Of a stretch of DNA of 11,417 bases, positions 4,616 to 11,417 are shown one piece after another (position 1 is the first letter of the stretch; the number at the start of each line of letters is the position of its first letter). A model generated the notes under the pieces. It ran no database searches, was not told the origin of the DNA, and was given only the letters and a program-made list of their open reading frames with translations. Source of the DNA: Clostridiales bacterium UBA1758 (GTDB taxonomy: Bacteria; Bacillota; Clostridia; Oscillospirales; UBA1758); NCBI GenBank assembly GCA_002315595.1, contig DCHG01000041.1:1-11417 (forward strand). Reading direction: 5' to 3'. The position numbers and the translations under genes are program-made.

Positions 4616-6202
4616 TTATGCCAAGTACTTTTTTAAGGTCGCTCTGACGGCGTTTTTGCCCGCAATCATGTCGACAAACATTTCTTCGATCAACTCGGAA
4701 AGCGGCGTTTGTGTTAGGTCGCTTCCGAAGATGACGGCGTTGTTCAGGATTTCTCGCAACTGCCCGCAATAGGTTTCGGGGCGTCCGACGGCAATTCCCG
4801 TCAATTTCGCCTGCAATTCGTCCTTCAACGGATCGCTTGATACCTCCATCGGATTTCCTTCGTCGTCGACGGCGAGCAAATACCGCAACCAACCCGCAAT
4901 CGCAAGCGGTAGCGAACGCAGAACGGCGAGATCGCGTCCCGTCGCTACATAACTTTTGATCGTTTCCCCGAAGCGTACGCCGACTTTTTGGGATGTGTCC
5001 GTTGCGATCCTTTGCGGAGCATCCGGCATGAACGGGTTCGGCAGGCGGACTTTGACGACCTCGTCGATGAATTCCTTCGGGCTTAAAATCTTCGGATCGT
5101 CAACGACCGGCAAGCCTTCCCGATACCCCAATCGCGTGATAAGCGAAACAATGTCGGCGTCCTTCATTTCTTCGCAAATGCGCGTGTAACCGAGCATACA
5201 GCCGTAGACGCTCATCGCCGTATGAAGCGGATTGAGGCAGGTCGTCACTTTCATTCGTTCGGCGAGATTTACGGTGGCGCGGTCGCACAAAAGCACGCCC
5301 GCCTTATCAAGTGCCGGTCGACCGTTCGGGAAGTCGTCTTCCATGACGAGGTACTGCGGCTTCTCGGAATTAACGAAAGCGGCGGTGTATGTGTTCTTTT
5401 CGGTGACAAAGGGCGTCATGCCTTCCAGTCCATCGCGGATCAGTTCCGCCTCGACCAATTCGTTCGGACGCGGGGTGATCTTGTCGATCATGCTCCAAGG
5501 AAACGAGATTTTTTCGTTGAGAAAATCAAAATCGTTTTGCGTAATTTTTTGCTTGTCAAGCCAGTTTTTTGCAATTTCAATAACCGCATTTCGTAACTTT
5601 TCACCGTTGTGTGAACAATTGTCCATCGAGCATAACGCAAGCGGTTTTGCGCATTTTCTGCCGCGGAAGATGCAGAGTTCTGCAAGCATTGACATCAGGT
5701 GGCGGCAGGCTTCCGGCCCTGCTTCGATATCGTCTTTGACCATCTGCAAAAGTTCACCGTCGGTACCGCGGATCGCGTACCCCTTTTCGGTGATGGTGAA
5801 GGAAACCATTTGCAGGCTCCCGTTTTCAAAGCAGGCTCGAATTTTCGAAAAATCGTTTTTCGCGGTCAAGGCAACCGCCATTGAACCGATGACCTCCTTT
5901 TCCATTCCGCCGTCTGCAAGAAGCGTGACAGCGACAGAAAGGTTGTCAAACGGAGTAAAACATTTTGAAATGATTTCGTCGTCGTAACTTTCGCAACAGA
6001 CAATACCGGTGTCCGTTTCACCCCGTTCAATCAGGCGTTGACAGATTGCGGCAGGAAAGATACGAAAGATATTTCCGCAACCGAAATGAAGCCATTTCGG
6101 GGCGATTTCGGTGTTTTTTACAATCTTTTCAACATCATAAGCGGGCAGATGATAGCCCGTCCAAAGTTCGGGTTTTCGGATGCTTTGAAGCGATAATTTC
6201 AT
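4616..6202 (-). CDS. Mannitol dehydrogenase family oxidoreductase (fructuronate/tagaturonate reductase type)
   Basis: 528 residues, the expected length for the long-chain mannitol dehydrogenase family. The Rossmann nucleotide-binding motif is WLHFGCGNIFR (37-47). Family motifs follow: MDNCSHNG (193-200), MIDKITPRP (238-246), the active-site segment KVTTCLNPLH with Lys318, Asn324 and His327, and RIATDTSQK (398-406). These enzymes use NAD(H) to interconvert a keto sugar acid and an aldonate, as UxuB does with fructuronate and mannonate in glucuronate breakdown. Sequence alone does not separate fructuronate, tagaturonate or mannitol as substrate, so no symbol is given. GGGGGAG lies 6 nt before the ATG. 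The gene is second in an operon, 14 nt after a CmpB-like gene, and ends at a shared terminator. No uronate isomerase, dehydratase or GntR regulator is nearby, so the rest of the pathway must be elsewhere. Confidence 0.88.
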   Translation of the reverse strand: MKLSLQSIRKPELWTGYHLPAYDVEKIVKNTEIAPKWLHFGCGNIFRIFPAAICQRLIERGETDTGIVCCESYDDEIISKCFTPFDNLSVAVTLLADGGMEKEVIGSMAVALTAKNDFSKIRACFENGSLQMVSFTITEKGYAIRGTDGELLQMVKDDIEAGPEACRHLMSMLAELCIFRGRKCAKPLALCSMDNCSHNGEKLRNAVIEIAKNWLDKQKITQNDFDFLNEKISFPWSMIDKITPRPNELVEAELIRDGLEGMTPFVTEKNTYTAAFVNSEKPQYLVMEDDFPNGRPALDKAGVLLCDRATVNLAERMKVTTCLNPLHTAMSVYGCMLGYTRICEEMKDADIVSLITRLGYREGLPVVDDPKILSPKEFIDEVVKVRLPNPFMPDAPQRIATDTSQKVGVRFGETIKSYVATGRDLAVLRSLPLAIAGWLRYLLAVDDEGNPMEVSSDPLKDELQAKLTGIAVGRPETYCGQLREILNNAVIFGSDLTQTPLSELIEEMFVDMIAGKNAVRATLKKYLA

Positions 6203-6208
6203 GAAAAA

Positions 6209-6215
6209 CTCCCCC
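6209..6215 (-). promoter_or_regulatory. Ribosome binding site of the mannitol dehydrogenase-family gene
   Basis: The minus strand reads GGGGGAG, 6 nt ahead of the ATG at 6202. It lies in the 14-nt gap immediately after the stop codon of the CmpB-like gene, which supports translation from one shared mRNA. Confidence 0.8.
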
Positions 6216-6216
6216 G

Positions 6217-6951
6217 TTATTTTGATTTGATCCTGCGTTCCATTTCCTCTAACGCGTTATGTAAATGCAGGACAAGCGGATGTTCCGATCGGAACGCAAA
6301 AAGGAAATGAGTCTTGTTTTTAAGTTCGTCTTCTGCATGACGAATATTTGATTTCAGTTTCTCGTATCGGACAATAACATCGTTTTCGATGGCGAAACGC
6401 GTGATTTTCGCAACTAAATTCGCCGAATAAGCCGCGTCAATCGTAAACACGCCGAAAAAGAAGCCGATGACGAACGAGAAGGCGAGATTTTCACTTAACC
6501 AAGTCAGTGCATCGAGGATATGCGGGTGAACGAAAAAATAATATCCGATGCCGCAAATCGCCCAAATTGCGGAAAATTTCGGACAGATCAAGCCCTGAAA
6601 GTTGCCTTTTTCATTTCGGTAGTCCCACAGCCGGACGTGCATGAATTTCAGCCCGATAAAGCCGGCAACATATTCAATGATGGTCATACTGACCGACATG
6701 ACGATGAGCAGTCCGATCGTCCCGAAAAAGCCCAAGGGCACTCGATCTCCCAGCGCAGAAAAAAGATAAAGGATGCAAAGCCCCGAGCCGTAAAGAGGCA
6801 GGTAGGGGCCGACGCAGAAGCCCGGATTGATCCATTTTCGTTCGGGATTTGCGTTTGAAATGTAGCGCCGAAAGAGCAATTCAACGCACCAACCGACGGT
6901 CGATCCGATGAAAAATAAATATGCAAGCGTCAGAAGAAAACTCATTTGCAC
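6217..6951 (-). CDS. CmpB-type multi-pass membrane protein (putative ABC-transporter type IV family)
   Basis: 244 residues with about five hydrophobic segments (near 5-25, 47-66, 73-102, 127-142, 157-180), then a cytoplasmic charged helical tail (about 190-244). The family is recognised from GWCVELLFRR (20-29), WINPGFCVGPYLPLYG (40-55), LWDYRN (108-113) and NFQGLICPKFSAIW (117-130), the conserved loops of the ABC_trans_CmpB family. Despite that name, a transport role has not been shown for such stand-alone proteins as far as I know. The start is GTG at 6951; an in-frame ATG two codons on (6945) is equally possible, since the ribosome binding site (a lone GGA) is weak for both. The gene is first in an operon with the downstream oxidoreductase and has its own promoter. 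It has no ABC ATPase partner in the window. Confidence 0.82.
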   Translation of the reverse strand: MQMSFLLTLAYLFFIGSTVGWCVELLFRRYISNANPERKWINPGFCVGPYLPLYGSGLCILYLFSALGDRVPLGFFGTIGLLIVMSVSMTIIEYVAGFIGLKFMHVRLWDYRNEKGNFQGLICPKFSAIWAICGIGYYFFVHPHILDALTWLSENLAFSFVIGFFFGVFTIDAAYSANLVAKITRFAIENDVIVRYEKLKSNIRHAEDELKNKTHFLFAFRSEHPLVLHLHNALEEMERRIKSK

Positions 6952-6982
6952 CAGTCCAATCCGCGATCAAGTGATATATCAT

Positions 6983-7011
6983 ATTTTATTCCGATTTTTA
7001 ACACTTTGCAA
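6983..7011 (-). promoter_or_regulatory. Predicted promoter of the CmpB-oxidoreductase operon
   Basis: On the minus strand TTGCAA (7011-7006) and TAAAAT (6988-6983) are 17 bp apart. Transcription from about 6976 leaves a leader of roughly 25 nt. No operator-like palindrome is evident beyond the -35 itself. Confidence 0.6.
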
Positions 7012-7083
7012 GAGAAATTTGTACTCGGTTTTTGGGGAACTGTGGTCGTACCTTAATAGCCTTCCCAATGAGATTTTTTCTTA

Positions 7084-7124
7084 ACAAAAACCTCACCCCG
7101 CCTCGGTTACCCAAGGCGGGGTGA
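7084..7124 (-). terminator. Rho-independent terminator of the large secreted protein gene
   Basis: An 11-bp perfect GC-rich stem, TCACCCCGCCT (7093-7103) and AGGCGGGGTGA (7114-7124), has a 10-nt loop. On the minus strand it is followed by GG and TTTTT. It starts 21 nt after the stop of the gene ending at 7145. The stretch 7012-7083 between it and the next promoter holds nothing I recognise. Confidence 0.9.
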
Positions 7125-7144
7125 AATCAACCATTCTAATTCAA

Positions 7145-10100
7145 TTATTCAGCCATCAGTTTGTATTCGACGAAAGCAACAATCGTATCAGTCGGTTTTG
7201 GGAAAACAGCAGATGCCATTTCTTTCAAGGCTTCACCGTTCAAAAGGACAAACTTACTGTACGTAGCAAACCCGACGGAAGAATAATTCGTGACAAAATC
7301 ATTCCAAGTCCAACCATCCTCAATGGCATACTGTGTGCCACCAATCGTGACATAAAGTTCGTCCTTCGTCACTTTATTCGTCTTTGCATCCCATTTCCAC
7401 TTGGTTTCGACCTTATTGGTGTCGATGACCTTGATGTAAAGGGTTGCCGGGATCAGCGAACCGGTGAAGGTCGTGCCGTACTTCCAGTTAACACCGTCGG
7501 CGGAAATCATAACGCTCTTGACGCCGACAAACTGTGCAATCGGCTTGACGGTGAACTGATACGAATAACTCGCTCTCTTCCAGAAGCCGAAGCCGGTGAA
7601 GGAGACCGTGCGTCTGTAAGTGACGTACACATTGTTGATACAGCAGACAGTCGGATCGTATGCGCCGCACTTGCACTTATGCGTGCGTTCATTGAATGTA
7701 TGCTTTTCGGTGCAGATAACGGCGTTGCAGACCTTGCAGACGATTTGGTGATTATCGGCGTCGAGTCTAACGTATTCAGGCGTATGTTCACCGATCACGC
7801 GAACGGTTGCAGCCGTCTTGTTATTGGAAAGAACAAGTTCACCATTGTCAACGCCAAGGTAGTACTTGGTGACCGTAGTGACCGTTCTTGACCAGAACAG
7901 AGAGCCGGATCTCGTGGTGGTCTTGACTTCGGCGTACAATCCGCCGTCATATTTCCAAGTGTATGCCTTTTCACTTTCAGCGACAATTGCGCCCTTGTTG
8001 AAGCCGAGATACTTGCCGTTATTGTCGGAAAGTACAAAGCCGCAAGCAGTGTTTCCGGTGATGTCAAAGGTCTGTGCTGCGACATTGCCGAGAACGAGCA
8101 ACTGGTTCTTGCCCGCCTTGACCGCGTCGTAGTGGACACAACTCAAAACGTCGATTTCGTAGCCGTTTTTACCGAGAAGACCGCCTTTTGCGACAAAGAC
8201 AAGTCCGCAATCCTCGGCACCCGTGACAACGGTTTCCGCACTGTAATTGTCAATACCGAAGATCGGCTCTTCCGCCTTCTTGGCATCGGGACGGTTGTCG
8301 ACAAAGGTCAGAACAGCATGATTTTCGTCGGTCGTGTCAAAGGTCATCGAGGCGGATTTCATTTCTTCTCCAACTTCTTTGTCCATATTGATCGCGCCCC
8401 AGCAGAATTCATCCGTGGTGATGGACAAAGCGTTCTTGACGGTGATATGGGATCCGTTATTTTGAAGCGGGATGCCCAATTTTAATTTCAGACCATCCAT
8501 CGCAGGTTTGGTGCGGTTCATAATGACCGTAACATTGTCGAGAACGATATCGTTGTTTCCCGCACTTTGGAAATTGATACCGCTTCTGTAATGATTGCCG
8601 ATCTCGATGGTGATATCCTTCATTTCAACGGAATAGCAGGATTCTGAGTTGTTGAAGAGAAACGCCGTATTAACTCCCTTGCCGGGGCCGTTTTTCGCGG
8701 TGATCTTATAGTTGTTACCGTCGAAAATGAGTTTTTTGAAATAGCAATTCAGATAGTAGTTATTCGAGGTTTCGATGTTGTCTGTCAGTTTTATGGTGTA
8801 CTCTAAATCGACCTTTTGCTGCGTATTGATAATATCAAGAACGGTGTCGAGATCTTTTCCGCAACTGACTTCAAAGACCGTGTCGGTTCCGCTGATAGCG
8901 TTGGTTTGGGAAACCGTAAGTTTATGGCTGTTGAACACGATCGTCGTGTTGTCGGGCAAAGTGACGGGAGCCGCAAGTGCGGTGTCATTCAAAACAGTGA
9001 TGGTCGAATCAGCCGAGGCGTTCGCAACTGCTTCTTCGAATGTTTTGTACTGAGTCTCGCCGACTTCCGCAAAATAGGTCACGAATCCGTTCTTTTTCGG
9101 CCTATTCAATCCGTTCGCGTTCTTTGAAATCGGATAAATATTCGCAACATCAGAATATTCTACAACAATATAATCTGAATTTTCGGTTCCGACGATCGGT
9201 TCTTCGTCTTTCACGGTTGCCGAACGATAATCGGCAAGGGACACGACCGCCTTATCTTCACCGGAGTTTGTGAAGATAAGTTCGGCTTTCTTCGTTGTAT
9301 TGTTCTTTCCCGTAAGGTCAATGGCGGCATAGGTGAATTGATCCGTGGTGATGTTCAGTTCGTTTTTCACCGTGATTTTTGCCGCGTTGTTGACAAGCGC
9401 ACCGCCGGTTCTGGGAAGTCCGCCTATTTTCAACGGTGAAATGGTACGATTCATAACAACCGAAACATTGTCCAATTCTGCAATTAACTTACCGGTATTA
9501 TTATCGCCGGATTGGAATTGAATGCCGTGTCTGAAACCGTCCTTAACTTCGATCGAAAGATCCTTGACCGTAGCACTCAGATTGGCTGAACCGTTGCACT
9601 GGAAATAAAGAACATAATCGACGCTTTCATCGGTTGACGGCACAGGTACTTCTGCCGTGATCTTGTGACCTTGTCCGTCGATCGTAACGGATGTAATACC
9701 GTCATCATCTCTGCTGAAAAATCTTTCGCTAACGGTAATATCTTCCGTAAGTTTGAAGGTACAATCACTCGCGGTACCATTGGACAGAAGCCAGTTCGAG
9801 AATTTGAGGTCGCTTCCGGAAGCAACTTCAAATACAAGACCGTAGCCGTAGTTATGCGTCTTTCCATTGGGATCGATTTTGTTGCCGTTCAGTTTCAAAG
9901 TGACATTGTAAGGCAAAGTCAAATTCTGAGTCAGTATGACATTGCCGCAAAGTTCAACGGTGTCACCCGATTGAACGAAACTCATCGCCTCGTTAAAATC
10001 CTCATATACGGATGTTCCTTCGGAGTTTTCGATGATGACCTTGGAAAGGTCGTAACCGCCGGTTGTACGGAATTCATCGTGAGTAACAGCAGTAAGGCCG

Positions 10101-11089
10101 TTTGCGGCAATATCTGCCGTCGCGCCATTGCTTAATCCGATAAACGGATTGGCGGAATTCAACACTGCGGTACGGTTGTTTTCGGCGGTCACATCGACAT
10201 AACTCGGAATCGTAACGGATGCCGCGCCGGATTCGGCGTCAACATCGATCGCGTTCCAGCAGTAACTGTCGGTGATAAGCGAAATGGAATTATCAATGGC
10301 GAGGGCACATCCGTTCACCTGAATCAGAGTGCCGGTCGTGTCAACGATCGCAGAACTCTTTTCTTTGGTCGGTTCGACGGTACGGTCAGCCTTTACAAAA
10401 ACGCCATCCAAAGTCGCGTTGATACCGGCGGTGTTTCTGTGGAAAAGAATGCCGCCTCTGAAACCGTTGCCGATCACGATTTTCAGGTTTTTGATTACGA
10501 CGGTCTTTTCCGTGGTATTTGAGTTTTCAAACGAGAAAACATGGCTTTGAGAAGCCTGCGTGAGAACGGAGTTGGTTGCGGTGATGGTTTTGCCGTTACC
10601 ATCGACCGTGATTACAAGGTAATTCTTGCTGACAAGCACCGTTTCGGAAACGGTGATGTCGTTTTTGAGTTTCCATGTGAAGTTTCTCGGTGCTTCCTGT
10701 TCGGCAATCTTTGCCGCAGTATGCAGATCCTTTTCGCAGGAAATAAGGAATGTGAACTCAACGCCGGAATAGAAGGAAGCAAATCTGGTTTCCGCTTCTT
10801 CGTAGCAGAGTTCAACGTCATAGCCGCAAAGGTCAATCGTGATGTACGGTTTGACGCCGGTGGTTTTGGTGAGTTTCGTATCGGCGGTCAGAACGATGGT
10901 GTCACCGGTTTTGGCGATTTCATCGTTTTCAGCCGAGTCGAGCGCCGCATCCAGGGTTTCATATTGCACATTCGTAGATGCGTTGTAGCAGGTGTACGAA
11001 GGCGCCGCACTCGCCCCGATCGTGAACGAAGGGACAAAGGACAGTACCATGGCGAAAATGAGAAGAATGCTGAGTACTTTCTTTTTCAT
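7145..11089 (-). CDS. Large secreted protein with three beta-helix-type repeats and a Cys/His-rich module
   Basis: 1314 residues; GGAG lies 7 nt before the ATG. Residues 1-28 are a classical signal peptide ending ASA. Three homologous repeats follow at about 40-335, 358-640 and 672-955. Each opens with a YxTxxxA helix-like start, continues through TIxVDGxGxKITA, a (F/Y)RxGIxFQ line, DNVxVxMNRT, xITVKNxLxITTDxFxWxAI and a closing EPIxG. Such serial beta-strand ladders with Asn/Gly turns are typical of pectin-lyase-like right-handed beta-helices. No polysaccharide-lyase catalytic motif is evident. Residues about 985-1100 form a beta-rich region. Residues 1114-1142 hold HxxxCxxC, CxxxH and HxCxCG, a probable zinc or structural knuckle. 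The C-terminal 150 residues are unassigned. There is no LPxTG, SLH or cell-wall-binding repeat, so the protein is probably released or held non-covalently. A glycan-binding or surface role is a guess. It is transcribed alone. Confidence 0.85.
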   Translation of the reverse strand: MKKKVLSILLIFAMVLSFVPSFTIGASAAPSYTCYNASTNVQYETLDAALDSAENDEIAKTGDTIVLTADTKLTKTTGVKPYITIDLCGYDVELCYEEAETRFASFYSGVEFTFLISCEKDLHTAAKIAEQEAPRNFTWKLKNDITVSETVLVSKNYLVITVDGNGKTITATNSVLTQASQSHVFSFENSNTTEKTVVIKNLKIVIGNGFRGGILFHRNTAGINATLDGVFVKADRTVEPTKEKSSAIVDTTGTLIQVNGCALAIDNSISLITDSYCWNAIDVDAESGAASVTIPSYVDVTAENNRTAVLNSANPFIGLSNGATADIAANGLTAVTHDEFRTTGGYDLSKVIIENSEGTSVYEDFNEAMSFVQSGDTVELCGNVILTQNLTLPYNVTLKLNGNKIDPNGKTHNYGYGLVFEVASGSDLKFSNWLLSNGTASDCTFKLTEDITVSERFFSRDDDGITSVTIDGQGHKITAEVPVPSTDESVDYVLYFQCNGSANLSATVKDLSIEVKDGFRHGIQFQSGDNNTGKLIAELDNVSVVMNRTISPLKIGGLPRTGGALVNNAAKITVKNELNITTDQFTYAAIDLTGKNNTTKKAELIFTNSGEDKAVVSLADYRSATVKDEEPIVGTENSDYIVVEYSDVANIYPISKNANGLNRPKKNGFVTYFAEVGETQYKTFEEAVANASADSTITVLNDTALAAPVTLPDNTTIVFNSHKLTVSQTNAISGTDTVFEVSCGKDLDTVLDIINTQQKVDLEYTIKLTDNIETSNNYYLNCYFKKLIFDGNNYKITAKNGPGKGVNTAFLFNNSESCYSVEMKDITIEIGNHYRSGINFQSAGNNDIVLDNVTVIMNRTKPAMDGLKLKLGIPLQNNGSHITVKNALSITTDEFCWGAINMDKEVGEEMKSASMTFDTTDENHAVLTFVDNRPDAKKAEEPIFGIDNYSAETVVTGAEDCGLVFVAKGGLLGKNGYEIDVLSCVHYDAVKAGKNQLLVLGNVAAQTFDITGNTACGFVLSDNNGKYLGFNKGAIVAESEKAYTWKYDGGLYAEVKTTTRSGSLFWSRTVTTVTKYYLGVDNGELVLSNNKTAATVRVIGEHTPEYVRLDADNHQIVCKVCNAVICTEKHTFNERTHKCKCGAYDPTVCCINNVYVTYRRTVSFTGFGFWKRASYSYQFTVKPIAQFVGVKSVMISADGVNWKYGTTFTGSLIPATLYIKVIDTNKVETKWKWDAKTNKVTKDELYVTIGGTQYAIEDGWTWNDFVTNYSSVGFATYSKFVLLNGEALKEMASAVFPKPTDTIVAFVEYKLMAE
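8225..9076 (-). repeat. Protein-level repeat unit 3 (residues 672-955)
   Basis: This is the third copy of the repeat of about 315 residues. It is closest to unit 2: both have QFQS or NFQS after the RxGI motif, then DNVxVxMNRT and ITVKNxLxITTDxF. Short DNA stretches such as ATCCGTGGTGATG still match between units 2 and 3. Confidence 0.8.
9170..10018 (-). repeat. Protein-level repeat unit 2 (residues 358-640)
   Basis: The middle copy begins 318 residues after unit 1 and 314 before unit 3. It lacks the Cys-Trp of units 1 and 3 in the TTDxFxWxAI motif (TTDQFTYAAI here). Confidence 0.8.
10085..10972 (-). repeat. Protein-level repeat unit 1 (residues 40-335)
   Basis: The first and most divergent copy. 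It shares ITVDGNGKTITA, GFRGGILFH, the DRTVEP equivalent of MNRTxxP, and ITDSYCWNAID with the others, but carries extra loops near residues 78-110 and 240-260. Confidence 0.75.
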
Positions 11090-11235
11090 AAATACGCTCC
11101 GTCTTTCTTAAAATTTATCGGTATGATCCTCAATCCGTCATTGACCGGATCGGCGCAAAACAAGTGATCGTTACGGCATCGGAAACACAGTTGCCCTTTC
11201 CCATTCAGCGGATGAATGTGGATCTACCAATATAC
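11090..11235 (-). promoter_or_regulatory. Long structured 5' leader of the secreted protein gene
   Basis: About 146 nt lie between the predicted start and the ATG. Visible hairpins on the minus strand are CATTCA-TCCGC-TGAATG, GGAAA paired with TTTCC around GGGCAACTGTG, and GATCC...GGATC enclosing ATCCG...CGGAT. I compared it by eye with c-di-GMP-I, fluoride, ZTP and Mn riboswitch cores and found no convincing match. No terminator or T-run is present inside it. It may be a regulatory leader of unknown class or simply untranslated sequence. Confidence 0.35.
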
Positions 11236-11241
11236 AACATT

Positions 11242-11269
11242 ATTATAACACATTGTTCATGAATTGCAA
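11242..11269 (-). promoter_or_regulatory. Predicted promoter of the large secreted protein gene
   Basis: On the minus strand TTGCAA (11269-11264) and a perfect TATAAT (11247-11242) are 16 bp apart, with TGTGT before the -10 (an extended -10). Start near 11235. Confidence 0.7.
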
Positions 11270-11311
11270 TAGGAAAATTTCATTTTATTAAGTATTTCGG
11301 GATAGGAAAGG

Positions 11312-11325
11312 ACGTGGCAATCCGT
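11312..11325 (-). repeat. Partial reverse copy of repeat element A
   Basis: The minus strand reads ACGGATTGCCACGT, matching the left-edge element A (4-16) at 12 of 13 positions. Only this arm is present; the palindromic core is missing here. Confidence 0.45.
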
Positions 11326-11395
11326 TTCCCCCTTGCTGGCGTGTTACGCCCCAAAGCCGGGCGACCGTAGGTCGCCCCTACGGAACAGTAAAATT
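11322..11395 (+). repeat. Interspersed repeat, element B, right copy
   Basis: This is a direct copy of 52-124. The core GGGCGACC (11359-11366), GTA, GGTCGCCC (11370-11377) is identical except for one loop base, and it is flanked by the same C-run, CTTGCTG and CCTACGG. Right after it, CCCCGTAGGGGACG (11404-11417) looks like the start of a further copy in reverse, so a larger repeat cluster probably continues past the window edge. Confidence 0.75.
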
Positions 11396-11417
11396 TACAA
11401 CAACCCCGTAGGGGACG

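Noticed and set aside
5232..5987. Open frame of 251 residues on the plus strand
   Set aside because: It lies wholly antisense to the mannitol dehydrogenase-family gene, has Ser/Arg-rich composition without recognisable motifs, and lacks a promoter or ribosome binding site.
6282..6295. Perfect 14-bp palindrome GTTCCGATCGGAAC
   Set aside because: It is inside the coding region of the CmpB-like gene, far from any promoter, and its half-sites do not match the LexA box; chance is the simplest explanation.
7121..7891. Open frame of 256 residues on the plus strand
   Set aside because: It is antisense to the 3' end of the large secreted protein gene and begins inside its terminator; no start signals and no family resemblance.
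10541..11167. Open frame of 208 residues on the plus strand
   Set aside because: Antisense to the signal-peptide end and leader of the secreted protein gene; the opposite strand has the clear signal peptide, ribosome binding site and promoter.
11090..11235. c-di-GMP-I riboswitch, suggested by GGGCAAC in the leader
   Set aside because: The flanking conserved parts of that class (CACAGGGCAAACC and GACGCAAAGCCUC) are absent.

Overview
The window looks like chromosomal DNA from a gut-type Clostridia, probably an uncultured Oscillospiraceae/Ruminococcaceae relative. The reasons are the DUF6323-DUF6179 gene pair, a CmpB-type membrane protein, clear GGAG-type ribosome binding sites, SigA-like promoters (several with a TRTGN extended -10), a Bacillus-type LexA box, and short palindromic intergenic repeats of a kind common in that group. 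This assignment is inference, because no rRNA or marker gene is present.

Layout from left to right. 1-126: two short palindromic interspersed repeats. 127-952, minus strand: a small operon with a LexA/SOS box (939-952), a promoter (901-929), a 42-residue orphan ORF and a TTG-started phage-type sigma-like regulator. 996-3110, minus strand: a 662-residue chimera made of ABC-transporter parts (lipoprotein signal, substrate-binding lobes in swapped order, one membrane helix, a degenerate ABC ATPase, a GHKL-like C-terminus), with its own promoter and terminator. 3159-3262: a compact divergent control region. On the minus strand a good promoter runs straight into a terminator-like hairpin, giving a possible RNA of about 40 nt. 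On the plus strand a promoter gives an almost leaderless transcript. 3283-4586, plus strand: DUF6323 then DUF6179. 4587-4612: a bidirectional terminator. 4616-7011, minus strand: a two-gene operon with a CmpB-like membrane protein first, then a mannitol-dehydrogenase-family hexuronate oxidoreductase. 7084-11269, minus strand: a 1314-residue secreted protein with three tandem beta-helix-type repeats of about 315 residues and a Cys/His-rich tail, preceded by a leader of about 146 nt and followed by a strong terminator. 11312-11417: another copy of the edge repeats.

The genes do not form one pathway. The oxidoreductase points to uronic-acid use. The secreted beta-helix protein and the transporter-derived receptor act at the cell surface. 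The left operon looks like a relic of, or a recruit from, a prophage that is still wired to DNA damage. The most unusual element is the 662-residue protein. It appears to have kept the sensing and cytoplasmic domains of an amino-acid ABC transporter while losing the permease and the ATP-hydrolysis residues, which suggests a sensor or regulator and not a pump.
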